A DNA stretch of 64,000 bases from Scytonema sp. UIC 10036 (GTDB taxonomy: Bacteria > Cyanobacteriota > Cyanobacteriia > Cyanobacteriales > Nostocaceae): contig NZ_WJFC01000011.1 in the NCBI RefSeq assembly GCF_009725235.1, positions 56,375 through 120,374 on the forward strand, written 5' to 3'. The translations under genes were made by a program, and so were the position numbers. Of the stretch, positions 51,865 through 60,561 are shown one piece after another. The notes beneath the pieces were generated by a model, which made no database searches, had not been told where the DNA came from, and was given only the letters and a program-made list of their open reading frames with translations. Position 1 is the first letter of the stretch, and every line of letters begins with the position of its first letter.

Positions 51865-54299
51865 ATTTTGTAATGAAGCTGCTGCGATCGCAGCTTGTCC
51901 AAGTGATATTCCTCCATCGTTTGTTGGCACTAAAGTATGAGTTAAAACTTGAATATTTAATGCTTTTAATTTTGTAGTGACTTGTTCTAATAAAATCTGA
52001 TTTTGAAAAACTCCTCCACTGAGTGCTACACAATGAATATGATTTTCTTGACAAAGTAAATTGACTGTTTGAACGAGAATATTGGCTAAGCCTAAATGAA
52101 ATTTTGCAGCAATAGTTGACTGGGGTACTTGCTGGAGCAAATCATCTAGCAAACTTTGCCACATTGGATAGGAATTTATATTATAGAGCTTATCTATAAG
52201 TTCGATTGTGAAAGAATAACCAATTGTTTTGGGAGAAGGAGCTAAAAGAGTGCGATCGCATACAGCTTCCATTTCTATCGCTGCTTGTCCTTCGTAACTG
52301 CATCTGTCTTGGCAAATACCAATAGCGGCAGCGACTGCATCAAATAAACGACCAACTGATGAGGTTTTAGGAGAATTAATTTGTTTTTTTATAACTTGAT
52401 TTAGAAGCTTTAGAGGCTTTTGTTCTAAAAATTTAATAATTTCTAAATTGCCGTAATTTTGTTTTAAGTCTTCCCAGGAAAAGCTAGAGATTAATTGAGC
52501 GTAGGTATTACGCCACGGTTCTTTGATAGCTTGCTTTCCACCAAGCATGGCGACTGGTTTAAATGTTGCCAATCGTTTAAATTGGCGGTAGTCTGTTAAA
52601 AGAAATTCTCCCCCCCAGAGTGTGCCATCTTCGCCGTAACCCAATCCATCAAAAGCGACACCTAAAATAGGGGGAGAATCAATCGGTACACCGTTCTCTA
52701 CCATACAAGCAGCAATGTGAGCGTGGTGATGCTGAATGTAGAGTAGGGGTACAGTTGTGCTGTACCCGTATTTATGAACTGACGCCAGTTCTTGACCAAG
52801 TTTTGTAGACAAGTATTCAGGATGCAGATCGACAGCGATCGCTTCCGGTTTATACTCAAATAAATTCAAGTATAAATTCAGCATATCCTGATAAGCGCGG
52901 AAAGTAACTCCATTTTCTAGATCTCCCAAATGCTGGGATACGATCGCTTTTGTGTCTTGCAATAGACAAAAGGTATTTTTCAACTCACTGCCCATTGCTA
53001 AAATCTGTGGAACACGATGAAAACCTGGTGGTAAGTGGATAGGTGCTGGTGCATAGCCTCGAGCACGACGAACAATTTGCACTTTATTGCCTATAACCCT
53101 CACTACTGAATCATCAACCCGGTTAACAATTTGCCGATTGTGGAAGAGAAAATAATCAGCAATTTTCCCCAACTTCTCACGCGCTTCATCATTATCAATA
53201 CACTGTGGTTCATCAGACAAATTGCCACTAGTTAAGACAATCGGACGGTTCATCCGCTTAAGAATGAGATGGTGAAGCGGGGTATAAGGAAGCATAAAGC
53301 CAAGGGTTTTTTGCCCTAGTGCTACAGAAGGTGCTATGCGGCTTGAAGTGTAAGTTTTTTTTTGGCTGCCCAGTTTTCCATTTTGGTGATTCTTCCACTT
53401 CCTCTTTCACCCTCATCACCTCCTGCCTTTGCTTCAAGCAATACAATAGGTGCTGTAGGGCTTTCAAGTAATTCTTTTTCCACAATGGTAGGAGTGCAGT
53501 ATTCTTCAATGACAGCCATATCTCGTGCCATCAAAGCAAAAGGCTTGCTTTGGCGTCCTTTGCGCTGGCGCAGTTTTTGCACTGCGGTTTCATTGGTAGC
53601 ATCGCAAGCTAGGTGAAATCCTCCTAAACCCTTAATGGCCACAATCTCACCTTTTTGTAATAAGGTACAAACAGAATCAATATCGTCTAGCATAGAAAAC
53701 ATAGAACTTGTTATTGGTTTACCATCAGAACGTTCTAACCAAGCGTTAGGTCCGCAGACATGACAGGCTGCGGGTTGAGCGTGAAAGCGGCGATTATTGA
53801 CATCCTTATATTCGCCAAAACAATCCGAGCACATGGCAAAAGCATCCATGCTTGTATTGCTACGGTCATAAGGAATGGCACGAATAATACTCAAGCGAGG
53901 ACCGCAGTGAGTGCAGTTTGTGAAGGGATAGCGATACCAACGGCTGAAGGGATCGAGGGTTTCTGCTTTGCATTGCGGACAAGTAGCAGCATCAGGGGCA
54001 ATTTCGGTTTTCACCCTGTCACTTACACTGCCAGAAATCACAAAGTCGTCGAATTGAAATTCGCCTTGATAACGCTTGCGCGTTAATACATTAATTTTTG
54101 CTAATGGTGGGCATTCTTTCTGTAATTTGTGGACAAATTCGTCTATCGATTCTTGTTTGCCAGATACTCGAATCAAGACTCCTTGACCATCATTACGAAC
54201 ATCGCCACACAAACCACAAGCTTTGGCAAGGCGATATACTGTAGGTCGAAACCCAACTCCTTGTACAGTACCGCAAATTCTAATTTCTTCAACGTTCAT
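51859..54299 (-). CDS. hypF: carbamoyltransferase HypF, split by a frameshift at an A9 tract
   Basis: Two frames together make a full HypF. The first (54299 to 53334) encodes 321 residues. It has the acylphosphatase domain (RICGTVQGVGFRPTVYRLA), two zinc fingers (CPQCKAETLDP, TNCTHCGPR, CSDCFGEY, CHVCGPN) and the start of the YrdC domain (KGLGGFHLACDATNE). It ends LTLQAA just after AAKKK. The second (ending at 51859) continues from APSVALGQKTLGFMLPYTPL to the HHHAHIAACM kinase-like domain and SGGVFQNQ. The break is at a run of nine T on the plus strand (53355-53363); one extra A would restore one frame. HypF converts carbamoyl phosphate to a thiocarbamate on HypE. It could be a sequencing error, a mutation or a slippage site. 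Confidence 0.85.
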
Positions 54300-55485
54300 A
54301 GTCCAAGTGCCATAACATAATTCGGTTGTTTCCCGAGTCAGCGATAACCGTTGTATTGCCGCAAACCTTCACTCCATAACACCAATTCAGGCTGTCTCGC
54401 GTTGGCAATCCATAATCGCGATTTTCACCTTTACTGTGAAAATCCAATTGTCCGGCGATCGCATCACTCCTTACCCCAAGCAAAGTCACGATTGACTGGG
54501 GTTGTTTCCATCCTAATAACCGGGAATTAGCAGTATCTGCCACTAACAACCACTTCCTTACAGAAGCCACACCATACGGCATACTCAGACTATGAGCGCT
54601 GGGAAAATAAACTCCTTGATTCATTTCTACTGAATCAAAAGTTTTTTGTCCTAACACGACTGTACAAGGAGCATTGTTTTCTGTTGGCATTCCCTGCCAA
54701 ATCATCACCCGATTGTTACCTGCGTCTGTGACAACCAGATTGTCGTCCCAAACGGTGATATCGTGGCACCAACGCATACTGGATGCAGAAGGAGAGCCAC
54801 CACCATTTTCATTACGGGACATCATATCTGGTTGTCCCAATACTAGATCGGCAGGCTGACCGTTTTCTTCGGGGATTTGATACCAAATTAAAACTCGTCG
54901 ATTTCCGGTATCAGTCACAAACAGCTTTCCTTGATGGTAAAAAACTCCATAACACCAGTTCAAGGTATGGGCTGCAGCTTCTTGATTTCCCCGATTGGGT
55001 TGATTTTCAGTAAAGCTAGCTTGACCTAGCACAATATCTGCTGGAACATTGTTATCCTCTGGCAATTTTTTCCAAATTAAAACCCGGTGGTTCCAAGCAT
55101 CTGCTACCGCCAATCCTTCCCCACAAGCACAAATACCAGTTGGAACACTTAGAGTAGCCCTCCCAACTTCGCCTTTCGCATTTTGTCCCTCATGGTTAAA
55201 ATCTGGTTGTCCAATGACCCAATCTGCTTTTTGACCATCTTCTGTTGGTCTGTTGCGCCATCCTAACAAACGATGATGCCCTGTGTCTGATACCCACAAA
55301 GGTCCTGTTTCCGATATCAAACAGGCACCACGAGGACCAAACATTTCTTGTCTGCTAGGTGCGACAGGCATTGCTAATTGCCCTGGTTCCAGACTTTTTC
55401 CCAAAATGACTCGAGCACCTTGAGGCGAAAGGAGTAAGCTGTTGGCAATTTCTGTCTCTTTTTGCGTGCTTGTTGGTGCTATCAC
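54289..55485 (-). CDS. NHL-repeat protein of the extended hyp operon (alr0693-like)
   Basis: A 398-residue beta-propeller of NHL repeats: GPLWVSDTGHHRLLGW, LAVADAWNHRVLIW, LFVTDTGNRRVLIW, LVVTDAGNNRVMIW, LLVADTANSRLLGW, and TVIADSGNNRIMLWH. It overlaps hypF by 11 nt, so the two are coupled. In Nostoc and Anabaena a gene of this type precedes hypF in an extended hyp operon whose members are thought to help mature the small subunit. No signal peptide is seen. Confidence 0.87.
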   Translation of the reverse strand: MIAPTSTQKETEIANSLLLSPQGARVILGKSLEPGQLAMPVAPSRQEMFGPRGACLISETGPLWVSDTGHHRLLGWRNRPTEDGQKADWVIGQPDFNHEGQNAKGEVGRATLSVPTGICACGEGLAVADAWNHRVLIWKKLPEDNNVPADIVLGQASFTENQPNRGNQEAAAHTLNWCYGVFYHQGKLFVTDTGNRRVLIWYQIPEENGQPADLVLGQPDMMSRNENGGGSPSASSMRWCHDITVWDDNLVVTDAGNNRVMIWQGMPTENNAPCTVVLGQKTFDSVEMNQGVYFPSAHSLSMPYGVASVRKWLLVADTANSRLLGWKQPQSIVTLLGVRSDAIAGQLDFHSKGENRDYGLPTRDSLNWCYGVKVCGNTTVIADSGNNRIMLWHLDYER

Positions 55486-55574
55486 TGAAACCCTTTAAAG
55501 TTCGGAGTTTAAACTTCATCAATTCCATTTTGACAAGTAGCTCATCTATTGACTTGCCAGTCTGACCGAAAAAA

Positions 55575-55799
55575 TTACTTTAGCTTGATGTCTTTAAGGA
55601 GAACTGGCATAATTAAGCCACCTATAAAACTCGATATTGGAACTGACATCCAAAGACTGACGTTTGCTTGTGCAAACAAGAACAGTATGAGCGAACTGAT
55701 GCCAATACCGAATGAAGTTTGCTGTACAAAATACATAGGAGATCGCAGTAGTTTCCCCTTAAAAAATAAACGGGCTGTAAACCAGCCTATCTCTAACAT
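55575..55799 (-). CDS. small membrane protein of the extended hyp operon (asr0690-like)
   Basis: A 74-residue protein with two hydrophobic helices (FGIGISSLILFLFAQAN and LWMSVPISSFIGGLIMPVLL) and a basic end (KDIKLK). The start is the ATG at 55797-55799, preceded by a strong AGGAGGAG site; an open frame extends upstream but is not homologous. It closely matches the 74-residue protein at 63390-63614. It lies between the other small membrane protein and the NHL gene. Function is unknown; a role in small-subunit maturation or membrane anchoring is an inference from operon context. Confidence 0.8.
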   Translation of the reverse strand: MLEIGWFTARLFFKGKLLRSPMYFVQQTSFGIGISSLILFLFAQANVSLWMSVPISSFIGGLIMPVLLKDIKLK

Positions 55800-55807
55800 A
55801 ACTCCTC

Positions 55808-56074
55808 CTAAAAACTCCTCAACAAATCTATAACTATAAGTGCTAGAACAACTCCAGGAATCACACCAGCCGGACCAAATAACCCACCAAGTAGAGCAGA
55901 AAACTCGTATCCAATATCGCGTCCGGCTAACCACATTCCTCCTATAGCACCACCAATCATGGATATGACTGTTGCTACTAAAAACCAAATAAATCCCGTT
56001 GTTAGATTTAATTCATCAGCCATTAAACTGGTAAATAATTCTCTGACTGAAGGATTGGTTAAAAAGTTTGACAT
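55808..56074 (-). CDS. small membrane protein of the extended hyp operon (asr0689-like)
   Basis: An 88-residue protein with two helices (FIWFLVATVISMIGGAIGGM and the terminal GLFGPAGVIPGVVLALIVI). The central WLAGRDIGYEFSALLGGLFG is shared with the 78-residue paralogue at 63681-63917 (LAGKEFGYQFSATLGSLLGP). It is followed by the second small membrane protein after 8 nt. The pair appears twice in this window. Confidence 0.8.
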   Translation of the reverse strand: MSNFLTNPSVRELFTSLMADELNLTTGFIWFLVATVISMIGGAIGGMWLAGRDIGYEFSALLGGLFGPAGVIPGVVLALIVIDLLRSF

Positions 56075-56078
56075 TCTT

Positions 56079-56165
56079 TTGGTTAGTTGTTAGTGGATAG
56101 TGGATAGTGGATAGTTGTTAGTTGTGAGTGGTAGAACTATTAACGACTAACGACTAACAACTAAC
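56079..56165. repeat. STRR array between the TPR gene and the small membrane gene
   Basis: TAGTGGA heptamers (56088-56112) are followed by ACGACTA/ACAACTA units (56145-56165), again able to fold back. The stop codon of the TPR gene (TAG, at 56161-56163) lies in the final units, so the array truncates or sets the end of that protein. Confidence 0.88.
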
Positions 56166-57111
56166 CACTATCCCTTAGCTGATTTATTATTTGCACTTGT
56201 TCTATCTGCCCGTATTGGGTGAAAATGTCCAAAGCTTCTTCATAGTAGGCATTCGCTTTTGCAAGATTTTGAGGATTCCCAGATTCGGGTTTATCTAAAT
56301 CATCTGGTAAATTTAATAGAGCGTTGGCTTTATTAGAAATTGTATTAGCATATTCAAGGGGTGTGTCTTGACGATCGCGTACTTTTAATGCTTCGTCATA
56401 GGCAGCTATAGCCCGTAAAATATTGTCTATCGGGTGTGTACTTGGTAAATACTGCAAAGCATTACCGAGATTGTTGTGTAACATCGCATATTCTCTAGGA
56501 TGATCTATCAGTCGAATATGCTTGAGTGCTTCCTCAAAGGTTTGTACAGCTAAGCCTTGATATAAGTATTGCCGTTCTGATGTAACGGGCATTGACAGGT
56601 ATGCGATCGCAATATTATTATGTAAAATCGCGTATTCTTGCGGGTAGTCGTGACTAGTAAATACTTGCAATGCCTTTTGGTAAGCTTGGATGCCATCTGT
56701 TATCCGTGCTAAATTAAAAGGCACGAGTGACTGTAACACCAACCCTAAATTCATATGGGCTTCTGCCACTTCCTCTGGTAAAGCAAGCTGTTGCAAAATT
56801 GGGATCGCCTCTTCTAATTGTTCTTTTGCTTCTAACAGCGATTGCGCCCCAATATCGGGAATCGCCTTTAAAGTACTTGCCATTCCTGCATTCGCTCTGG
56901 CTTTCCACAGCAAATGCTCGTTACCACATAGATCGTGTGCCTGGTTGTATAATGACAGAGCATTCCACAAATCTTGAGCAGCTTTCGGCTTTTTTTGAAA
57001 GCCCTGCGCCATTTCAATTAACATTTGAATTTTTTCTTGTGTCGATGCTGGAGACGAAGCAAGGACATCCATTGCCGCCTTTACTGCTGAATCTGTTATG
57101 CTAGGGGTCAT
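56161..57111 (-). CDS. TPR protein of the extended hyp operon (alr0691-like)
   Basis: A 316-residue helical protein with tetratricopeptide repeats around residues 70-300: EVAEAHMNLGLVLQSLVPFN, GIQAYQKALQVFTSHDYPQE, YAMLHNNLGNALQYLPSTHP, and AIAAYDEALKVRDRQDTPLE. It begins the hyp operon here and is followed by an STRR array. The length and repeats resemble alr0691 of Anabaena. It is probably a scaffold in maturation; this is inferred from context. The last residues (LRDSG) run into the STRR. Confidence 0.85.
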   Translation of the reverse strand: MTPSITDSAVKAAMDVLASSPASTQEKIQMLIEMAQGFQKKPKAAQDLWNALSLYNQAHDLCGNEHLLWKARANAGMASTLKAIPDIGAQSLLEAKEQLEEAIPILQQLALPEEVAEAHMNLGLVLQSLVPFNLARITDGIQAYQKALQVFTSHDYPQEYAILHNNIAIAYLSMPVTSERQYLYQGLAVQTFEEALKHIRLIDHPREYAMLHNNLGNALQYLPSTHPIDNILRAIAAYDEALKVRDRQDTPLEYANTISNKANALLNLPDDLDKPESGNPQNLAKANAYYEEALDIFTQYGQIEQVQIINQLRDSG

Positions 57112-57885
57112 AATACTAATTCGTAATTCGTAAGTCGTAATTCGTAATTGAGGAAGTTGGATATTGTCTGGAACTTAGGTTTTCCATAAGATGAAGATTT
57201 ACCCCAAGGACACAACATATTTGTGACACATAAAGGAAATACGATTTCCCCAACACCGAATTGTAAATGTGTTTCTTGAGGCTTTACGCAATTGAATCCC
57301 TTACAATAGAGAGGCTCTTCTAAAATGAGTCGCCTGAGTTTCCTAAAAAGTTCGGCGATTAAGAGTTCTTTTCTTTCAATATAAAACACTTTATTTTTCA
57401 AGTAAATAAGTGTTTTATTAATATTTATTATAAAGTCTTTGTGGAATAAATTTTAGATTTTTTTGAGATTTTGGTGAAATTATTATAGGTTTTCAAAAAA
57501 CTCAAAACTCGCTTCGATCGCTTAACGAGCGAAAGGCCTTTAATCTATATTAGTATGTAGGTCTAAAGCCCACCATATATCGCTTGTGGTAGGCATTGCC
57601 CACCCTACTAAATTTCCTAAAAAACTCAGTATGGGTACGGAAAACTGTACCCATACTTTGAGATGAATATAATGATGCAATTGCTCACATATTAGCTTGA
57701 AACATCAAAAGAAGGTGTTATCTTCTAACTTTTTCGGTTGATTATAAATATATTTTTAGCTAAAAAAGATAAAATTTATGTAAATAATAAACAGTAGAAT
57801 TAAACAATACACGAGATGATATGGAGAAACTGTACAAAAGTTGGTCAGATCCCTTCATACTTTATACTTTTTTACTAAATAGCAA
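57112..57885. promoter_or_regulatory. hupSL/hyp divergent intergenic region
   Basis: About 770 bases separate the TPR gene (minus) from hupS (plus). At 57628-57657 there is a perfect inverted repeat: AGTATGGGTAC, an 8-base loop, GTACCCATACT. I searched by eye for a GTA-N8-TAC (NtcA) site upstream of hupS and found none perfect; GTAAATAATAAACA near 57779 keeps only half. hupS begins at 57886 with a MANLLWLQGG start. A short frame from 57821 is probably not a gene. AT-rich DNA at 57720-57800 likely holds the promoter. Confidence 0.6.
57628..57657. promoter_or_regulatory. 11-bp perfect inverted repeat upstream of hupS
   Basis: AGTATGGGTAC and GTACCCATACT flank an 8-base loop (GGAAAACT), about 230 bases before hupS. 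It could be an operator, an attenuator-like hairpin or a repeat. There is no T-run after it, so it is not a typical terminator. Confidence 0.6.
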
Positions 57886-58848
57886 ATGGCTAACTTACTA
57901 TGGCTGCAAGGTGGTGCTTGTTCGGGCAACACGATGTCATTTCTTAATGCTGAAGAACCTACAGTCTGCGACCTCATCACTGACTTTGGTATTAACATAC
58001 TTTGGCATCCGTCTCTAGGTGTGGAACTAGGTACAAACTTGCAAACAATGCTGTGGCAATGCCTTTTAGGAAAAATTTTCATAGATATTCTCGTCTTTGA
58101 AGGCACAGTTGTTAATGCACCTGATGGAACTGGGGAGTGGAACCGTTTTGCCGAGCGTCCCATGAAAGACTGGTTACAAGACTTATCAAAAGTTGCCAAC
58201 TATGTTGTAGCAGTGGGAGACTGCGCCTGTTGGGGAGGAATACCCGCAATGGCACCCAATCCCAGCGAATCTACAGGATTGCAATTTCTGAAACGTCAAG
58301 AAGGGGGGTTTTTAGGTCAAGACTTCCGGGCAAAATCGGGATTACCCGTTATCAATATTCCCGGATGTCCAGCCCATCCTGACTGGATAACTCAAATATT
58401 AGTTGCGATCGCCACAAATCGAATTGGTGATATAGTTCTTGACGAACTGCACCGTCCCCAAACCTTCTTCAACACTTATACCCAAACAGGCTGTACCCGC
58501 AATATCCACTTTGCTTACAAAGCCTCAACCACCGAATTTGGTCAGCGGAAAGGATGCTTGTTTTACGACTTAGGTTGTCGCGGACCGATGACCCATTCTT
58601 CTTGCAACCGAATTTTGTGGAATCGAGTTTCCTCTAAAACCCGTGCGGGGATGCCATGTTTGGGTTGTACCGAACCAGAATTCCCCTTCTACGACCTCAA
58701 GCCAGGAACAGTATTTAAAACACAAACCATGATGGGAGTTCCTAAAGATTTACCTACAGGAGTGAACAAGAAAGACTACGCCCTACTCACTCTTGTATCA
58801 AAAGACACTATGCCTGTATGGGCAGAAGATGATTTTTTTACAATTTAG
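57886..58848 (+). CDS. hupS: uptake [NiFe] hydrogenase small subunit HupS
   Basis: A 320-residue electron-transfer subunit carrying iron-sulfur clusters. It begins MANLLWLQGGACSGNTMSFL with the proximal-cluster cysteine C12. Further cluster ligands lie in VGDCACWGGIP, INIPGCPAHPDWI, GCTRNIHF, RKGCLFYDLGCRGP and MPCLGCTEPEFPFYD. It has no TAT signal peptide and no C-terminal membrane anchor, as is typical for cyanobacterial HupS. It feeds electrons from H2 into the respiratory or photosynthetic chain in heterocysts. hupL follows after an STRR hairpin region of about 100 bases, and the hupS stop codon lies at the array's start. Confidence 0.97.
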   Translation: MANLLWLQGGACSGNTMSFLNAEEPTVCDLITDFGINILWHPSLGVELGTNLQTMLWQCLLGKIFIDILVFEGTVVNAPDGTGEWNRFAERPMKDWLQDLSKVANYVVAVGDCACWGGIPAMAPNPSESTGLQFLKRQEGGFLGQDFRAKSGLPVINIPGCPAHPDWITQILVAIATNRIGDIVLDELHRPQTFFNTYTQTGCTRNIHFAYKASTTEFGQRKGCLFYDLGCRGPMTHSSCNRILWNRVSSKTRAGMPCLGCTEPEFPFYDLKPGTVFKTQTMMGVPKDLPTGVNKKDYALLTLVSKDTMPVWAEDDFFTI

Positions 58849-58948
58849 CTAATGGCTAATGGCTAATGGCTAATAGCAAGAGAAATCAGCAATTAGCAAT
58901 CAGCAATCAGCAATTAGCAATTAGCAATTAGCAATTGGAGAAAATAAC
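58849..58948. repeat. STRR array between hupS and hupL
   Basis: GCTAATG heptamers (58850-58875) are followed by AGCAATT/AGCAATC heptamers (58890-58935), so the transcript can form a hairpin in front of the hupL ribosome-binding site (GGAG near 58937). STRR-type hairpins between hupS and hupL are known in heterocystous cyanobacteria and were proposed to affect mRNA stability or translation. Confidence 0.92.
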
Positions 58949-60544
58949 ATGGGAATTAAATCATTAGATATATCACCCGTTGGGAGAGTCGAGGGCGATT
59001 TAGATGTTCGCGTAGATATAGAAGATGGGTATGTAGTTAACGCTTGGACTCATGCCGAACTTTTTCGCGGATTTGAAGTGATTCTGCGGGGAAAAGACCC
59101 TCAAGCAGGATTAATTGTTACACCTCGCGTTTGCGGTATCTGCGGTGCTTCCCACTTAACGAGTGCTGCTTGGGCTTTGGATACAGCATGGGGAACAGAG
59201 GTTCCGCGCAATGCGATTTTAGCAAGAAATTTGGGTCAAATCGTCGAAACTATTCAAAGCATTCCCCGCTACTTTTATGGTTTGTTTGCAATTGACTTGA
59301 CCAACAAAAAGTATCAGCAAAGTTCTTTTTACGAAGAAGCTTGCAGGCGCTTTGCAGCTTTTACTGGTAAATCTTACGAACATGGCATCACGATTTCCAG
59401 CAAACCAGTAGAAATTTACGCCCTCTTTGGAGGACAATGGCCTCATTCTAGCTACATGGTACCTGGTGGTGTGATGTGTGCCCCGACTTTAACGGACATT
59501 ACTCGTGCATGGTCGATTTTAGAATACTTCCGCACCAATTGGTTGGAACCAGTGTGGTTGGGTTGTTCTTTAGAACGTTACGAACAAATCAAAACTTATG
59601 AAGACTTTATGGTGTGGTTGGAAGAAAGCCCAAATCACGCCAATTCTGACTTGGGTTTTTACTGGCGCATGGGTTTGGATATTGGTTTAGATAAATACGG
59701 TGCAGGTGTAGGTCGATATGTCAGTTGGGGATACTTACCTCACGAGTCAAAATATCAAAAACCCACAATAGAGGGACGAAATGCAGCTTTAGTTATGAAA
59801 AGTGGCGTGTATGACAGTTTTAGTGACACTCACACTCTCATGCATCATGCTTTTGTCAGAGAAAATACATCTCACTCTTGGTATGATGAATCAACACAAG
59901 ACATTCATCCTTTTAATCGCACAACTAAACCCATTAAGAAAAACATTAAAGATTTTCAAGGGAAATATTCTTGGTCAACCGCAGTACGCCATCAAGAATA
60001 CGGACGCTTAGAAGCAGGAGCACTTGCACGTCAGTTAGTAGCAGGTGGCAAACATGGCGAACCCTGGCAGCATTATGACGGATTTATCCTCAATGTATTT
60101 AAGCAGCTGGGAGGCGCAAGTATTCATCTACGTCAAATGGCACGAGTTCACGAAATTGTCAAGTTGTATCGACAAGCAGAACACTGTTTGCGCGAGTTCC
60201 GGTTAAATGACCCCTGGTATATCAAACCCAAAGAAAAAGACGGACTGGGTTGGGGAGCAACAGAAGCTGCACGAGGTGCTTTGTGTCATTGGGTACAAAT
60301 TGAAGGTGGTAAGATTAAGAATTACCAAATTATAGCTCCGAGTACCTGGAATATAGGACCTCGCGATGCTGAAGAGATACGGGGACCTATTGAGGAAGCT
60401 TTAATTGGAACACCTATATTTGACTCTACCGATCCTGTAGAAGTTGGTCACGTAGCGCGCTCGTTTGATTCTTGTCTCGTTTGCACCGTTCACGCTCACG
60501 ATGCAAAAACGGGTAAAGAACTCGCACGTTTTCGTACAGCGTAA
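58949..60544 (+). CDS. hupL: uptake [NiFe] hydrogenase large subunit HupL
   Basis: A 531-residue catalytic subunit. The nickel-iron site is bound by RVCGICGASH (C62, C65) and the C-terminal DSCLVCTVH (C509, C512, H515). The 16 residues after H515 (AHDAKTGKELARFRTA) are the peptide removed by the HupW-type maturation protease, whose gene is not in the window. In Anabaena 7120 hupL is interrupted by a 10-kb element excised by XisC; here the reading frame is continuous, so no such element is present. Sequence and length look normal. Confidence 0.98.
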   Translation: MGIKSLDISPVGRVEGDLDVRVDIEDGYVVNAWTHAELFRGFEVILRGKDPQAGLIVTPRVCGICGASHLTSAAWALDTAWGTEVPRNAILARNLGQIVETIQSIPRYFYGLFAIDLTNKKYQQSSFYEEACRRFAAFTGKSYEHGITISSKPVEIYALFGGQWPHSSYMVPGGVMCAPTLTDITRAWSILEYFRTNWLEPVWLGCSLERYEQIKTYEDFMVWLEESPNHANSDLGFYWRMGLDIGLDKYGAGVGRYVSWGYLPHESKYQKPTIEGRNAALVMKSGVYDSFSDTHTLMHHAFVRENTSHSWYDESTQDIHPFNRTTKPIKKNIKDFQGKYSWSTAVRHQEYGRLEAGALARQLVAGGKHGEPWQHYDGFILNVFKQLGGASIHLRQMARVHEIVKLYRQAEHCLREFRLNDPWYIKPKEKDGLGWGATEAARGALCHWVQIEGGKIKNYQIIAPSTWNIGPRDAEEIRGPIEEALIGTPIFDSTDPVEVGHVARSFDSCLVCTVHAHDAKTGKELARFRTA

Positions 60545-60561
60545 CTATACCATTTGAACTA

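Noticed and set aside
53258..53509. An 83-codon third frame across the hypF frameshift
   Set aside because: It merely bridges the two hypF frames and has no relation to HypF or another family.
57108..57401. A 97-codon minus-strand frame before the TPR gene
   Set aside because: Low-complexity, includes repeat DNA near 57115-57150, and no homology recognised; probably a chance frame in the hupSL/hyp intergenic region.
57700..57885. NtcA binding site upstream of hupS
   Set aside because: No GTA-N8-TAC was found; the closest string matches only one half-site.
58949..60544. Possibility of a hupL excision element
   Set aside because: The hupL frame is continuous from start to the terminal D-x-C-x-x-C-x-x-H motif; no interrupting element or XisC gene is seen.
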